DNA of 64,000 bases from Ancylobacter sp. Lp-2 (GCF_020523795.1 NZ_JAJALI010000012.1:62001-126000), one strand, 5' to 3'; counted from the stretch's first letter, positions 8,267 through 16,845 are shown. The notes: generated by a model from the letters alone, not told the origin. Numbers and translations are program-made.

Positions 8267-9070
8267 TCAGCGCAGCGCGTTGCCGCCGAGCGTGTCGAAC
8301 ACGCCGCCCGGCTTGTTGGCGCTGACGCCCGGCAGGCCGCTCGGCAGGCCGAGACCGGCGGACACCGCGCTCTGCGGCGGCGGGCCGGACGGACCCGCGC
8401 CGCCGCCTTCCTTCATCTCCAAGGCGACCTTGCACACCTTGTCGCGCACGCCGACGACGTTGGTGGTGCTCTCGCGCAGCTTGGTGAGCACCTCGTCCGG
8501 CACGCCGCACTTGGTCTTGTTGGTGCGCAGATAGGTGAGGAACTTCTGCTGCGAGGTGGCGAAATTGCGGAACAGCGGGCAGAGCTCGGTGGGCGGCACC
8601 TTCTTCTTGCTCGCCGCCTGGAGGGCGCCGCCGCGCGCCTCGAGATCGGTGCGCAGCTTGTTCACATTGGTCTGGCAGTCCGCCATGTCGCCGGAAGGCT
8701 GCTGCACCATGCCGCCGGGCATGGTCATGTGCGACTGGGCCGGCGAAGACATGGCGGGCGAGGACATGGCGGGCGACGACAGCGAAGGCGACGACAGCCC
8801 GGGCGCGGCGCTGCCGAGATCCGGGGTCGCGTCCATCGTCGCGGAAGGCGCCGCCGCCGGAGCGGCGGCCGGAGCGGGCGCCGGGCTGGCCTGAGGCGTG
8901 CTGGCCTGAGGCGTGCTGTCGGTCGCGCCGCCGGGCGTCCCGATCCATTGCGCGCCAGCCGGCCCCGCCAACGCCATTCCGGCGATGACCGCGAGGCCGA
9001 TAAACGCGGCACGGGTACCGCTCGCCGCGCGCATGCTGGCCCGATGGCCTTCCCAAATCTGGCGTGTCAT
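8267..9070 (-). CDS. secreted hypothetical protein with Ser/Pro/Ala-rich linker
   Basis: I cannot name this protein. From ATG 9070 it has 267 residues; ATG 9103 and ATG 9034 are alternatives. It has a signal peptide (hydrophobic FIGLAVIAGMALAGPAGAQ) and then a long low-complexity linker rich in Pro, Ala and Ser, including tandem units such as SLSSPAMSSPAMSSPAQS. The C-terminal half is a conserved-looking domain with several cysteines (DCQTNVNKLRTDLEARGG, TELCPLFRNFA, TKCGVPDE, RDKVCKVA), which could form disulfides in the periplasm. It lies 20 bases upstream of ubiA on the same strand. The pattern suggests an envelope protein with a flexible tether, but that is inference. Confidence 0.7.
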   Translation of the reverse strand: MTRQIWEGHRASMRAASGTRAAFIGLAVIAGMALAGPAGAQWIGTPGGATDSTPQASTPQASPAPAPAAAPAAAPSATMDATPDLGSAAPGLSSPSLSSPAMSSPAMSSPAQSHMTMPGGMVQQPSGDMADCQTNVNKLRTDLEARGGALQAASKKKVPPTELCPLFRNFATSQQKFLTYLRTNKTKCGVPDEVLTKLRESTTNVVGVRDKVCKVALEMKEGGGAGPSGPPPQSAVSAGLGLPSGLPGVSANKPGGVFDTLGGNALR

Positions 9071-9200
9071 TCCGTCTTCCGCTGCAGGGACGTCGCTTAC
9101 CAAGCGTGATACAGAGGCCTGAAAGATAGGGCAATATCACGGCAGAATGGTTAATTCCGACTGCTGCGGCCCACTCACACAGGCAGATACGGGCAGACTT

Positions 9201-9965
9201 ATGGCACGCATGCGCGGCGACGGCACCGACGCCGAGAGCTATGATTTTCGCGCGCAGCGGCTGTTCGTGCCCGACGACCTCGCCGAGGGCGCCGAGATCC
9301 GCCTCGACCGCGACCGTGCCCATTATGTCGCCGATGTGATCCGGCTGGAGCCGGGCGCGGCGCTGCACCTGTTCAACGGCCGCGACGGCGAGTGGCGTGC
9401 GGTGCGCCAGAGCGCCGGAAAACGCGACGTCGCCTTACGTTGCGAGAACAGGCTGCGGGCGCAGGCGCCGCTTGCCCCGCTCGATTACGCCTTCGCGCCG
9501 CTGAAGCATGCCCGGCTCGACTACATGGTGCAGAAGGCGGTGGAGATGGGCGCCGGGCGGCTGGTGCCGGTGATCACCCGCCACACCCAGGCGACCCGGG
9601 TGAACACCGAGAGGATGCGCGCCAACGTCATCGAGGCGGCCGAGCAATGCGGCATCCTCGCCGTGCCGGAAGTGGCCGAGCCGCTCCCCTTCGAGCGCTG
9701 GCTGGCCGGCCTCGAACACGAAAAAGTGATACTATTTTGTGACGAAGCCGCCGGTCCCGGCGACCCGGTGGCGAAGATCCGCGCCGCCGGCGACGCGCCG
9801 CTCGCGGTGCTGATCGGACCCGAGGGCGGCTTCGCCGAGGTCGAGCGCCGGATGCTTGTCGCGCGCGATAGAACCATCGTTCTGTCGCTCGGCCCGCGCG
9901 TGCTGCGCGCCGACACCGCGGCGGTAGCGGCCCTTGCCCTGGTCGGCGCGGCGCGCGAGATATGA
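9201..9965 (+). CDS. rsmE: 16S rRNA (uracil-1498-N3)-methyltransferase RsmE
   Basis: A SPOUT-class methyltransferase that modifies U1498 of 16S rRNA with S-adenosylmethionine. The N-terminal PUA-like domain includes RLFVPDDLAEGAEIRLDRDR and LHLFNGRDGEWRA. The trefoil-knot SAM-binding motifs are at the C-terminus: LIGPEGGFAEVERR and SLGPRVLRADTA. I prefer ATG 9201 (254 residues) over the in-frame ATG 9147 because family members start close to RLFV. It is divergent from the secreted hypothetical gene and followed by gshA after about 120 bases. Confidence 0.94.
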   Translation: MARMRGDGTDAESYDFRAQRLFVPDDLAEGAEIRLDRDRAHYVADVIRLEPGAALHLFNGRDGEWRAVRQSAGKRDVALRCENRLRAQAPLAPLDYAFAPLKHARLDYMVQKAVEMGAGRLVPVITRHTQATRVNTERMRANVIEAAEQCGILAVPEVAEPLPFERWLAGLEHEKVILFCDEAAGPGDPVAKIRAAGDAPLAVLIGPEGGFAEVERRMLVARDRTIVLSLGPRVLRADTAAVAALALVGAAREI

Positions 9966-10083
9966 CGTAGCGTCAAGTTCCGAATAACACGGGAAAATCG
10001 CGGCATTTCACCGATTTGCGTTGCCCTTCGGCCTGTGTATGTTCTCGCGCCCTACCTGCCTCTGCCGAGCCGCCGGAGATCCC

Positions 10084-11454
10084 ATGGCGCGAGACCAGAT
10101 CGACACCCAGCCCATCGAGAGCCGCGACGAGCTGGTCGCCTGGCTGGACGCCGGCTGCAAGCCGGCGCCGCGCTTCCGCATCGGCACCGAACACGAGAAA
10201 TTCCCGTTCACGCTGAACGGCCACGAGCCGGTGCCCTATGAAGGCCCGAACGGCATCCGCGCCCTCCTGGAAGGCATGCAGGCGCTGAACGGCTGGGAGC
10301 CGATCATGGAGGGCGAGGCGATCATCGGCCTCGCCGACACCGTCGGCGGCGGGGCGATCTCGCTGGAGCCCGGCGGGCAGTTCGAATTGTCCGGCGCGCC
10401 GCTCATCTCCGTCCACGAGACCTGCGCGGAGGTGAACGGCCATCTCGACCAGGTGCGCGAAGTGGCGACCCCGCTCGGCTTCGGCTTCCTCGGCCTCGGC
10501 ATGAGCCCGAAATGGACGCTGGGCGAGACGCCGGTGATGCCCAAGGGGCGCTACCGCATCATGGCCAACTACATGCCGAAGGTCGGCACGCACGGCCTCG
10601 ACATGATGTTCCGCACCTGCACCGTGCAGGTGAATCTCGACTTCGCCTCCGAAGCCGACATGGTGAAGAAGCTGCGGGTCGGCGTCGCGCTGCAGCCGAT
10701 CGCCACCGCGCTGTTCGCCAACTCGCCCTTCACCGAAGGCAAGCCGAACGGCTTCCTGTCGTTCCGCTCGGAGATCTGGCGCGACACCGACAATGAGCGC
10801 GCGGGCATGCTGCCCTTCGCCTTCGAGGACGGCATGAGCTTCGAGCGCTATGTCGACTACGCGCTCGACGTGCCGATGTATTTCATCAAGCGCGGCGACA
10901 CCTATATCGACGTCGCCGGCTCGTCCTTCCGCGACCTGATGGCGCGCAAGCATCCCGCGCTGCCCGGCGAGGGGCCGACGGTGTCGGACTGGGCCAACCA
11001 CCTCTCGACCATCTTCCCCGAGGTGCGGCTGAAGCGTTACCTCGAGATGCGCGGCGCCGACGCCGGCTCGTGGAAGAATCTGTGCGCGCTGCCGGCGCTG
11101 TGGACCGGGCTCTATTACGACACCACCAGCCTCGACGCCGCCTGGGACCTCGCCAAGGGCTGGACGGCCGAGCAGCGGCAGAAGCTGCGCGACGACGTGC
11201 CGAGGCTCGGCTTCAAGGCCGAGATCGCCGGCCGGTCGATGCTGGAGGTGGCGCGCGACGTGGTCGCCATCGCCCGCGCCGGCCTCGCCCGTCGCGACAT
11301 GCGCGACAGCCAAGGCCGCGACGAGACGCGCTTCCTCAAGCCGCTGGACGAGAGCCTCGACCTCGGCACCACGCCGGCCGAGCGGCTGCTCGACCGCTAC
11401 AACGGCGCCTGGGGCGGTTCGGTGGAGCCGGTGTTCGACGAGGACGCCTACTGA
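10084..11454 (+). CDS. gshA: glutamate-cysteine ligase (plant/alphaproteobacterial type)
   Basis: The first enzyme of glutathione synthesis, ligating glutamate and cysteine with ATP in the cytosol. The 456-residue protein is of the GCS2/plant-like class used in Rhizobiales rather than the E. coli class. Visible features are RIGTEHEKFPFTL near the N-terminus, SLEPGGQFELSGAP (substrate site), MPKVGTHGLDMMFRTCTVQV and YMPK/QVNLDF elements. The end ERLLDRYNGAWGGSVEPVFD is typical. ATG 10084 starts MARDQID; the frame upstream is non-homologous. It follows rsmE and converges on a VOC-family gene. Confidence 0.95.
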   Translation: MARDQIDTQPIESRDELVAWLDAGCKPAPRFRIGTEHEKFPFTLNGHEPVPYEGPNGIRALLEGMQALNGWEPIMEGEAIIGLADTVGGGAISLEPGGQFELSGAPLISVHETCAEVNGHLDQVREVATPLGFGFLGLGMSPKWTLGETPVMPKGRYRIMANYMPKVGTHGLDMMFRTCTVQVNLDFASEADMVKKLRVGVALQPIATALFANSPFTEGKPNGFLSFRSEIWRDTDNERAGMLPFAFEDGMSFERYVDYALDVPMYFIKRGDTYIDVAGSSFRDLMARKHPALPGEGPTVSDWANHLSTIFPEVRLKRYLEMRGADAGSWKNLCALPALWTGLYYDTTSLDAAWDLAKGWTAEQRQKLRDDVPRLGFKAEIAGRSMLEVARDVVAIARAGLARRDMRDSQGRDETRFLKPLDESLDLGTTPAERLLDRYNGAWGGSVEPVFDEDAY

Positions 11455-11501
11455 GGTTTCTGCGCAAGGTACCGGCTAAGGCACCGGCGCGAGGCGCGCG
11501 C

Positions 11502-11518
11502 GGAAGGCCCGGCCTTCC
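11502..11518. terminator. hairpin between convergent gshA and VOC gene
   Basis: GGAAGGCC-C-GGCCTTCC forms an 8-bp inverted repeat in the 87-base gap between convergent genes. It has no clear U-tract, so its action as an intrinsic terminator is uncertain. Confidence 0.35.
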
Positions 11519-11541
11519 CGCCTGCCTCGGCCCCTGACGCT

Positions 11542-11973
11542 TCAACCTTCCGAGGAGCCGGCGCGATAGGTGCCGACGCTCCACAGATGGCCCTCGGGAT
11601 CGCGCACCGCGAATTCGCGCGAGCCATAGGGGGTGTCGTAGATGTTGACCGCCACCCGCGCGCCGGCGGTGCGCGCCTTGACCCACAGCGCCTCGGCATC
11701 CTGCACCACCACATAGATGCCCTGGGTGACGCCGCCGGCCTCGGCCGGGCTCACCATGCCGAGCGAATCGTCCTTCAGGCCGCCCAGCATGATGGCGGAG
11801 GAGCCGAGCCGCAGCTCGGCATGGGCGACCCCGCCCGCGCCATCGTCAACCACCAGGATCGGCGCGAAGCCGAAGGCGCGCTCCAGCCAGTCGATGGCGG
11901 CACGCGGATCGGCGTAGCGCAGGAACGGCACGATATCGCCGGGAACGGCACGGGCTGGAACGGGGGCGGGCAT
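11542..11973 (-). CDS. VOC-superfamily (glyoxalase-like) protein
   Basis: A 143-residue single-domain member of the vicinal-oxygen-chelate superfamily, of the PhnB/YecM-like glyoxalase-bleomycin type: DIVPFLRYADPRAAIDWLER at the start, GGVAHAELRLGSSAIMLG in the middle and VRDPEGHLWSVGTYR at the end. The metal ligands of such proteins are His/Glu residues on these strands, but I cannot assign a substrate. ATG 11973 is chosen because AGGGAGG lies about 6 bases upstream; a longer frame to 12018 lacks such a site. It is convergent with gshA and lies downstream of a LysR gene on the same strand, with about 100 bases between. Confidence 0.85.
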   Translation of the reverse strand: MPAPVPARAVPGDIVPFLRYADPRAAIDWLERAFGFAPILVVDDGAGGVAHAELRLGSSAIMLGGLKDDSLGMVSPAEAGGVTQGIYVVVQDAEALWVKARTAGARVAVNIYDTPYGSREFAVRDPEGHLWSVGTYRAGSSEG

Positions 11974-12076
11974 GGCGACCTCCCTGAGGCGTCGGCCTCG
12001 GACGCGGGCTGTCGCCACAACGGGCGCGAGCCCACCAAGTTCCTCACTCTGCCAGGTTCCTCACTCCGCCGTCTCC

Positions 12077-12973
12077 TCACTCCGCCGCGATGGCCGCCTC
12101 GGAGATGTTGTCGAGGCCCTGCACGATGTGATCGGCGAGCGCATCGGCGAGCGCGGAATGCTCATGCCGGTTGCGCACCAGGCCGATGCGGCAGGGCGCC
12201 AGCGCCGGGAAGCCCTCGCCGGGGCCGAGCACCCGCATGCCCGGGCGCAGGCCGGATTCCGGCAGCACGGAGATGGCGAGCCCCGCCAGCACCGCCGCCG
12301 ACACCGCGGTCGAGTTCGACGAGGTGTAGAGGATGCGGAACGGCCGGGCGAGCGCCTGCAATTGCGCGATCGCCTCCTGCCGCCAGTTGCAGCTCTGCCG
12401 GCCGAGCGCCAGCGGCAGCGGCTCCTCAAGATGCGTCGCGTGGCGGCTCGACCCCACCCAGAGCAGCTGCTCGCGCCGGATGATCTCGGTCTCGCGGGCG
12501 ATCATCTCGCAATCGGTGATGATGGCGAGGTCAAGATCGCCAGTATCGATACGATCGATCAGATCTGTTGATGGATCGCACACCACCGTCAGCTCGACAT
12601 TGGGGTGGGTGTGCGAGAAGCGCGCCATGATTTCCGGCAGATAGCGGTCGGCGTAATCATCGGGCACGCCGAGGCGCACGCGGCCGGAAAGCTCGGCATT
12701 GCTGAGGCTCGCCACCGCTTCCATGTTCAGCCGGACGATGCGGCGAGCGTAGTCCAGCAAACGCTCGCCCTCGTCGGTGAGGCGCGAGGCGCGCCCGTCG
12801 CGGGCGAAGATAGGCTTGCCGACCCGCTCCTCCAGCCGCTTCATCTGCATCGACACCGCCGACTGGGTCTTGTGGACCACTTCGGACGCCTTGGTGAAGC
12901 TGCCGGTTTCGGCGATGGCTATGAATGTTCTTAATTGATCAATATCGAGCAGGGCGGTCATGGCGGGCCTCAT
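12077..12973 (-). CDS. LysR-family transcriptional regulator
   Basis: A 298-residue LysR regulator: an N-terminal winged helix-turn-helix (DIDQLRTFIAIAETGSFTKA, SAVSMQMKRLEERVGKPIF) followed by an effector-binding domain (LSGRVRLGVPDDYADRYLPE). The N-terminal region is close to the class that regulates transport or metabolic genes (QLRTFIAIAETGSFTKAS), but the ligand is unknown. It is transcribed divergently from the DUF1127 gene at 13157, so a shared promoter region of about 180 bases is likely; LysR proteins often control the divergent gene and themselves. A candidate operator is listed separately. Confidence 0.92.
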   Translation of the reverse strand: MRPAMTALLDIDQLRTFIAIAETGSFTKASEVVHKTQSAVSMQMKRLEERVGKPIFARDGRASRLTDEGERLLDYARRIVRLNMEAVASLSNAELSGRVRLGVPDDYADRYLPEIMARFSHTHPNVELTVVCDPSTDLIDRIDTGDLDLAIITDCEMIARETEIIRREQLLWVGSSRHATHLEEPLPLALGRQSCNWRQEAIAQLQALARPFRILYTSSNSTAVSAAVLAGLAISVLPESGLRPGMRVLGPGEGFPALAPCRIGLVRNRHEHSALADALADHIVQGLDNISEAAIAAE

Positions 12974-12993
12974 CGCGCTCTAACATCAATATC

Positions 12994-13012
12994 TATGATA
13001 ACTCGGATCATA
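12994..13012. promoter_or_regulatory. candidate LysR operator
   Basis: A perfect inverted repeat, TATGAT-aactcgg-ATCATA, lies 21 bases upstream of the LysR start in the AT-rich divergent region facing the DUF1127 gene. LysR proteins bind interrupted dyads in such positions. The exact T-N11-A pattern is not met, so this is only a candidate. Confidence 0.45.
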
Positions 13013-13156
13013 AACATTCGCTAGTGTGATGAATTGATCTCCCTCATAAAGATCCTGTCGCGAACGGGTGACGGCGAATTCGGGTGGGCGCGAGACGCGC
13101 CATCAGTGAAATAGCCCGCACCGCCGCGCGGCCGACACAGATGGAGGAATTCTCAG

Positions 13157-13531
13157 ATGTCGTACATGGGCGAAGTCCGCAGAACCGCGTTCTCATCCTT
13201 CGGTACCGCCGCCAGCGGGTTGCTGACCGGTGCCGTGATCACCTTCGTGCGCGTCGCCAAGGCGCTGCACCGCCGCACGCTGCTCAACCAGCTCGGCGAT
13301 TTCGACGACCGCATGCTGAAGGACATCGGGCTCACCCGCGCCGACCTGCGCGATGCCGCCTCGGGTCCGGTCTGGCAGGACCCGACCAGCGTGCTGGTGG
13401 TGCGCGCCGTCGAGCGCCGCGCCGGCCGCCGGCAGGCGGTGCGCGACAGCCTCGACGTCACGCGTCCGCATTCCGGTTCGAACGTTGCCGTTTCGAATGC
13501 CGCCCCCCGCGAAGCCGCCGGGTGCCATTGA
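13157..13531 (+). CDS. DUF1127 domain-containing protein
   Basis: A 124-residue protein carrying a DUF1127 (YjiS-like) motif: KALHRRTLLNQLGDFDDRML followed by KDIGLTRADLRDA. In alphaproteobacteria small DUF1127 proteins are arginine-rich and have been linked to RNA metabolism, phosphate and stress responses; longer ones like this have extra N- and C-terminal parts of unknown role. Upstream lies GGAGGAATTCTCAG, giving a good Shine-Dalgarno before ATG 13157. It is divergent from a LysR gene and ends before a strong intrinsic terminator at 13596. Confidence 0.85.
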   Translation: MSYMGEVRRTAFSSFGTAASGLLTGAVITFVRVAKALHRRTLLNQLGDFDDRMLKDIGLTRADLRDAASGPVWQDPTSVLVVRAVERRAGRRQAVRDSLDVTRPHSGSNVAVSNAAPREAAGCH

Positions 13532-13595
13532 TCATGCCGGGCCGCAAACCCGGAACGAGTTTCGGCGGTTCCTATCCCCTTTTGCCGCCTAACTG

Positions 13596-13626
13596 AGCCC
13601 GCCGGTCCGCCCGGCGGGCTTTTTTA
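13596..13626 (+). terminator. intrinsic terminator of the DUF1127 gene
   Basis: A perfect 10-bp stem AGCCCGCCGG / CCGGCGGGCT with a 5-base loop (TCCGC) followed by TTTTTATT. It is the clearest rho-independent terminator in this part and ends the DUF1127 transcript. Confidence 0.9.
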
Positions 13627-13783
13627 TTGCCGCCACGTGGCAGCACGTTTCCGGCGGCCGAGCTTGCAGACGCGAAATCCCGCCATTGCAGCCGGCACGA
13701 TGGAGATGACGGCGCGAGCGTCCATATGAGGACGGCCGGCGACACGCCGGCATGCATCCTCCAGCATCCGGGACATCCGCGTC

Positions 13784-14830
13784 ATGGCAAAGCATCTCGA
13801 TCTCGGGCTCGACACCTTCGGCGACGTCATGGCCGATGGCGAGGGCCGCCCGCTCCCGCACGCGCAGGTGCTGCGCAACGTGGTCGAGCAGGGCGTGCTC
13901 GCCGACGAGCTCGGCGTCGACTTCTTCGCCGTCGGCGAGCATCACCGCGAGGACTACGCCGTCTCCTCCCCGGAAGTGGTGCTGGCCGCCATCGCCGCCC
14001 GCACCAAGCGGGTGCGGCTCGGCTCGGCGGTGACCGTACTGTCTTCCGACGACCCGATTCGCGTCTATCAGCGCTTCGCCACCGTCGACGCGCTGTCGAA
14101 CGGGCGCGCCGAGGTGATCCTCGGCCGCGGCTCCTTCACCGAATCCTTCCCGCTTTTCGGCCTCGACCTGAAGGACTACGAGACGCTGTTCTCGGAGAAG
14201 CTCGACCTGTTCACGGCGCTGCTGCGCGAGAATGCCTCGCCCGGCGGCGTAAACTGGAAGGGCGAGCTGCGTCCGCCGCTCGTCGGCCAGCACGTCTATC
14301 CGCTGCCGGAAAGCGGCACGATGAAGACCTGGATCGGGGTAGGCGGCTCGCCGGAATCGGTGGTGCGCGCGGCGAGCTACGGCCTGCCGCTGATGCTCGC
14401 CATCATCGGCGGCAGCGCCTCGCGGTTCAAACCCTATGTCGAGCTCTACCACAAGGCGGCCGCCCAGCTCGGCACCACGCCGCAGGCGGTGGGGGTGCAT
14501 TCGCCCGGCTACATCGCCGACACCGACGAGCAGGCCAAGGAAGAGTTCTTCCCGGCCTTCAAGGCCAATCGCGACCGCATCGGTGCCGAGCGCGGCTGGC
14601 CGCCCATGGGCCGCGACGAGTTCGAGCGGGAGGTGAGCCACGGCTCGCTCTATCTCGGCTCGCCGGAGACGGTGGCTTTGAAGATCGCCCACACCGCCAA
14701 GACGCTGGAGCTCGATCATTTCGACCTGAAATACAGCGCCGGCCCGCTCGGCCACGACAAGTGCCTGTGCTGCATCGAGCTCTACGGGACCAAGGTGATC
14801 CCGCTGGTGCGCGAAATGCTGGAAGACTGA
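13784..14830 (+). CDS. LLM-class flavin-dependent oxidoreductase (luciferase-like)
   Basis: A 348-residue protein of the bacterial-luciferase-like monooxygenase fold, which uses reduced FMN or F420 for oxygenation. Features are HLDLGLDTFGDVM at the start, FFAVGEHHREDYAVSSPEVV (the loop by the flavin), RVRLGSAVTVLSSDDPIRVY and GRAEVILGRGSFTESFPLFG, all characteristic of the family. The C-terminal part VYLGSPETVALKIA is the usual closing motif. The substrate cannot be deduced. The gene stands alone between the DUF1127 terminator and a repeat-rich intergenic stretch. Confidence 0.9.
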   Translation: MAKHLDLGLDTFGDVMADGEGRPLPHAQVLRNVVEQGVLADELGVDFFAVGEHHREDYAVSSPEVVLAAIAARTKRVRLGSAVTVLSSDDPIRVYQRFATVDALSNGRAEVILGRGSFTESFPLFGLDLKDYETLFSEKLDLFTALLRENASPGGVNWKGELRPPLVGQHVYPLPESGTMKTWIGVGGSPESVVRAASYGLPLMLAIIGGSASRFKPYVELYHKAAAQLGTTPQAVGVHSPGYIADTDEQAKEEFFPAFKANRDRIGAERGWPPMGRDEFEREVSHGSLYLGSPETVALKIAHTAKTLELDHFDLKYSAGPLGHDKCLCCIELYGTKVIPLVREMLED

Positions 14831-15322
14831 GGCGGGGGGCCTCGCGGCGAGGCAGCGCGGGAGGTATCTCCCGACCGGCGCCTTCCAAGGCAATATCCCG
14901 GACGGCCGCGAGGCTGATCCGGGATGTTCGTCTTCCCACTCCCCTCTTGGGGAAGGAAAGAAGCAGGCGCAATCCGCCGACAATCGCCGGATCGGCTCGC
15001 CCTCGCACGCAACGGCTCGCTGTTTTCCTCTCCCCGTCGGGGAGAGGTGGCCCACGCTGCGGGTCGATGAGGGTGCGACGCGGCTGCGGAGCTTGGGAGC
15101 GTCGAGCCCCTCACCCCAGCCCTCTCCACCAAGATCGGATGCATCCGATCTTGGCCTGGTTGGGAGCCGAACGCGGTAACAGCCGAGTTCGGCACGGGAA
15201 GAGGAAGCCAAAAGCTCCGCCCTCCCGGCGACGGGCGCCTAGAAGAAGGCGCTTGGAACGAAGAACGCTCCGGAGAGGGAGCGAGAGGCGCGACCCGGCG
15301 GTGAACGCCAGATCAGCCCCCC
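14831..15322. other. long gene-free stretch carrying a composite repeat
   Basis: Some 490 bases between the LLM oxidoreductase gene and the PuuA-like gene with no convincing coding sequence. It holds repeat copy A (15027-15205) and several shorter dyads, for instance CCCCTCTTGGGG near 14941. The genes on the two sides are convergent, so the segment also has to hold the transcript ends. Confidence 0.6.
15027..15205 (+). repeat. composite intergenic repeat, copy A
   Basis: Three parts in order. First, a dyad CCTCTCCCC-GTC-GGGGAGAGG at 15027-15047. Second, a linker with GCTGCGGGTCGATGAGGGTG. Third, a perfect 26-base palindrome at 15129-15154 with arms CCAAGATCGGA and TCCGATCTTGG around TGCA. 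The tail GAACGCGGTAACAGCCGAGT at about 15168 is also found, slightly changed, in copy C at 54935. Copy C has the same order, and copy B (28511-28680) is inverted. Confidence 0.75.
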
Positions 15323-16723
15323 TCACACGTTCAGCAGCAGATATTCGCGCTCCCAGGGGGAGATCACCCGCATGAAGGTGTCGAATTCCTGCTGCTTCAC
15401 CGCCGTGTAGGTCTTCACGAAGGACGGCCCGAGCACGGTGGCGATCTCGTCGGAATACTGCATCGCCGCCACCGCTTCGAGCAGGCCGCGCGGCAGCTCG
15501 AAATCGAGGCCCTTGGCGTCGGATTCCAGCGGCTCGGTCGGGCGCAGCCCCTCGACGAGGCCGAGATAGCCGCAGGCCAGCGAGGCGGCGATGACGAGAT
15601 AGGGGTTGGCGTCGGAGGACGGCACCCGGTTCTCCACCCGCCGCGCCGCCGGCGAGGACGGCGGCACGCGCAGGCCGGCGGTGCGGTTGTCGTAGCCCCA
15701 CTGCACGTTGATCGGCGCCATCGAATCGCGGGTCAGCCGGCGATAGGAGTTCACATAGGGCGCGAGGATCGACATCACCGCCGGCAGATAGCGCTGCTGG
15801 CCGGCGATGAAGGAGAAGAACTCCGATGTCGGGTCGCCATCCTTGTCGGAGAAGATGTTCCGCCCCGTCTCGGCGTCGACGATCGACTGGTGGATGTGCA
15901 TCGCCGAGCCGGGCTCGTCGGCGATCGGCTTCGCCATGAAGGTGGCGTAGATCTTGTGCTCCAGCGCCGCCTCGCGAATGGTGCGCTTGAACAGGTACAC
16001 TTGGTCGGCGAGCTGGATCGGGTCGCCGTGCAGCAGGTTGATTTCCATCTGCGCCGCGCCGTCCTCATGGATCAGCGTGTCGATCTCCAGGCCCTGCGCC
16101 TCGGAATAATCGTACATGTCCTCGAACAGCTGGTCGAACTCGTTGACCGCCTGGATCGAATAGGACTGGCGGCCGATCTCCGGCCGGCCCGAGCGCCCGA
16201 CAGGCGGCTTCAGCGGATAATCGGGATCGGTGTTGGGCTCGACGAGATAGAACTCGATCTCCGGCGCCACCACCGCCTTCCAGCCCTTCTTGGCGTAGAG
16301 ATCGACGACGTTCTTCAGCACCTGGCGCGGGGCGAGGTCCACCGGGCGGCCGTCGCGGTGATAGGCGTCGTGGATGATCTGCGCGGTCGGATCCTGCGCC
16401 CACGGCACCACGGCCAGGGTCGAGAAATCCGGCTCCATCACCAGATCCGAATCGACCACCACGGAATCGACGAGGTCGTCATAGGGCGGGTAGTCGCCGG
16501 AAATGGTCTGGAAGAACACGCTGAGCGGCAGGTTCATCACCGGGCCGTTGAGGAACTTGGACACCGGCATGATCTTGCCGCGTCCCACCCCGGCAAGGTC
16601 GGGCACCGCGCATTCGATCTCGGTGATGCCCCGCGCCGCCATCCACGCCTTTGCTTCCGCCAGATTGGCGACGCCGCGCGGATTACCGATCGCGTCCTGC
16701 TCGGAACGCTTCTTCTTAGCCAT
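15323..16723 (-). CDS. puuA: glutamine synthetase-family gamma-glutamylputrescine synthetase (PuuA-like)
   Basis: A 466-residue glutamine synthetase-fold ligase. The beta-grasp N-terminus (GITEIECAVPDLAGVGRGKI) and ATP/substrate segments (APEIEFYLVE, GAAQMEINLLHGDP, MHIHQSIVDAETG, RVENRVPSSDANPYL) are present. Members of this subfamily ligate glutamate to amines such as putrescine rather than ammonia. Assignment to PuuA rests on its divergence from a polyamine transporter operon and on a PuuB-like oxidase nearby. Start ATG 16723 has GGAAGG upstream. The ligand could be another amine, so the exact name is moderately sure. Confidence 0.82.
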   Translation of the reverse strand: MAKKKRSEQDAIGNPRGVANLAEAKAWMAARGITEIECAVPDLAGVGRGKIMPVSKFLNGPVMNLPLSVFFQTISGDYPPYDDLVDSVVVDSDLVMEPDFSTLAVVPWAQDPTAQIIHDAYHRDGRPVDLAPRQVLKNVVDLYAKKGWKAVVAPEIEFYLVEPNTDPDYPLKPPVGRSGRPEIGRQSYSIQAVNEFDQLFEDMYDYSEAQGLEIDTLIHEDGAAQMEINLLHGDPIQLADQVYLFKRTIREAALEHKIYATFMAKPIADEPGSAMHIHQSIVDAETGRNIFSDKDGDPTSEFFSFIAGQQRYLPAVMSILAPYVNSYRRLTRDSMAPINVQWGYDNRTAGLRVPPSSPAARRVENRVPSSDANPYLVIAASLACGYLGLVEGLRPTEPLESDAKGLDFELPRGLLEAVAAMQYSDEIATVLGPSFVKTYTAVKQQEFDTFMRVISPWEREYLLLNV

Positions 16724-16831
16724 GTGAACCTTCCATTGCGCGTCTGCCGCGCGCTGCCGAGGCAATCACGGCGCCATTCCGGCCGTCAAGGGGGCCAACG
16801 CTGCCGCAGCGGCTGCCCGAATCGATGCATG

Positions 16832-16845
16832 GCAAAATTGTTTGC
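16832..16845. promoter_or_regulatory. AT-rich dyad between divergent puuA-like and potG genes
   Basis: GCAAA-ATTG-TTTGC is an inverted repeat inside the 200-base divergent promoter region. It is a possible operator for a shared regulator of ligase and transporter; no regulator gene is nearby, so this is tentative. Confidence 0.3.

Noticed and set aside
14831-15322. A possible small gene in the convergent gap before puuA
   Set aside because: Open frames here are inside repeat copy A and its dyads, lack ribosome-binding sites and show no conserved pattern.
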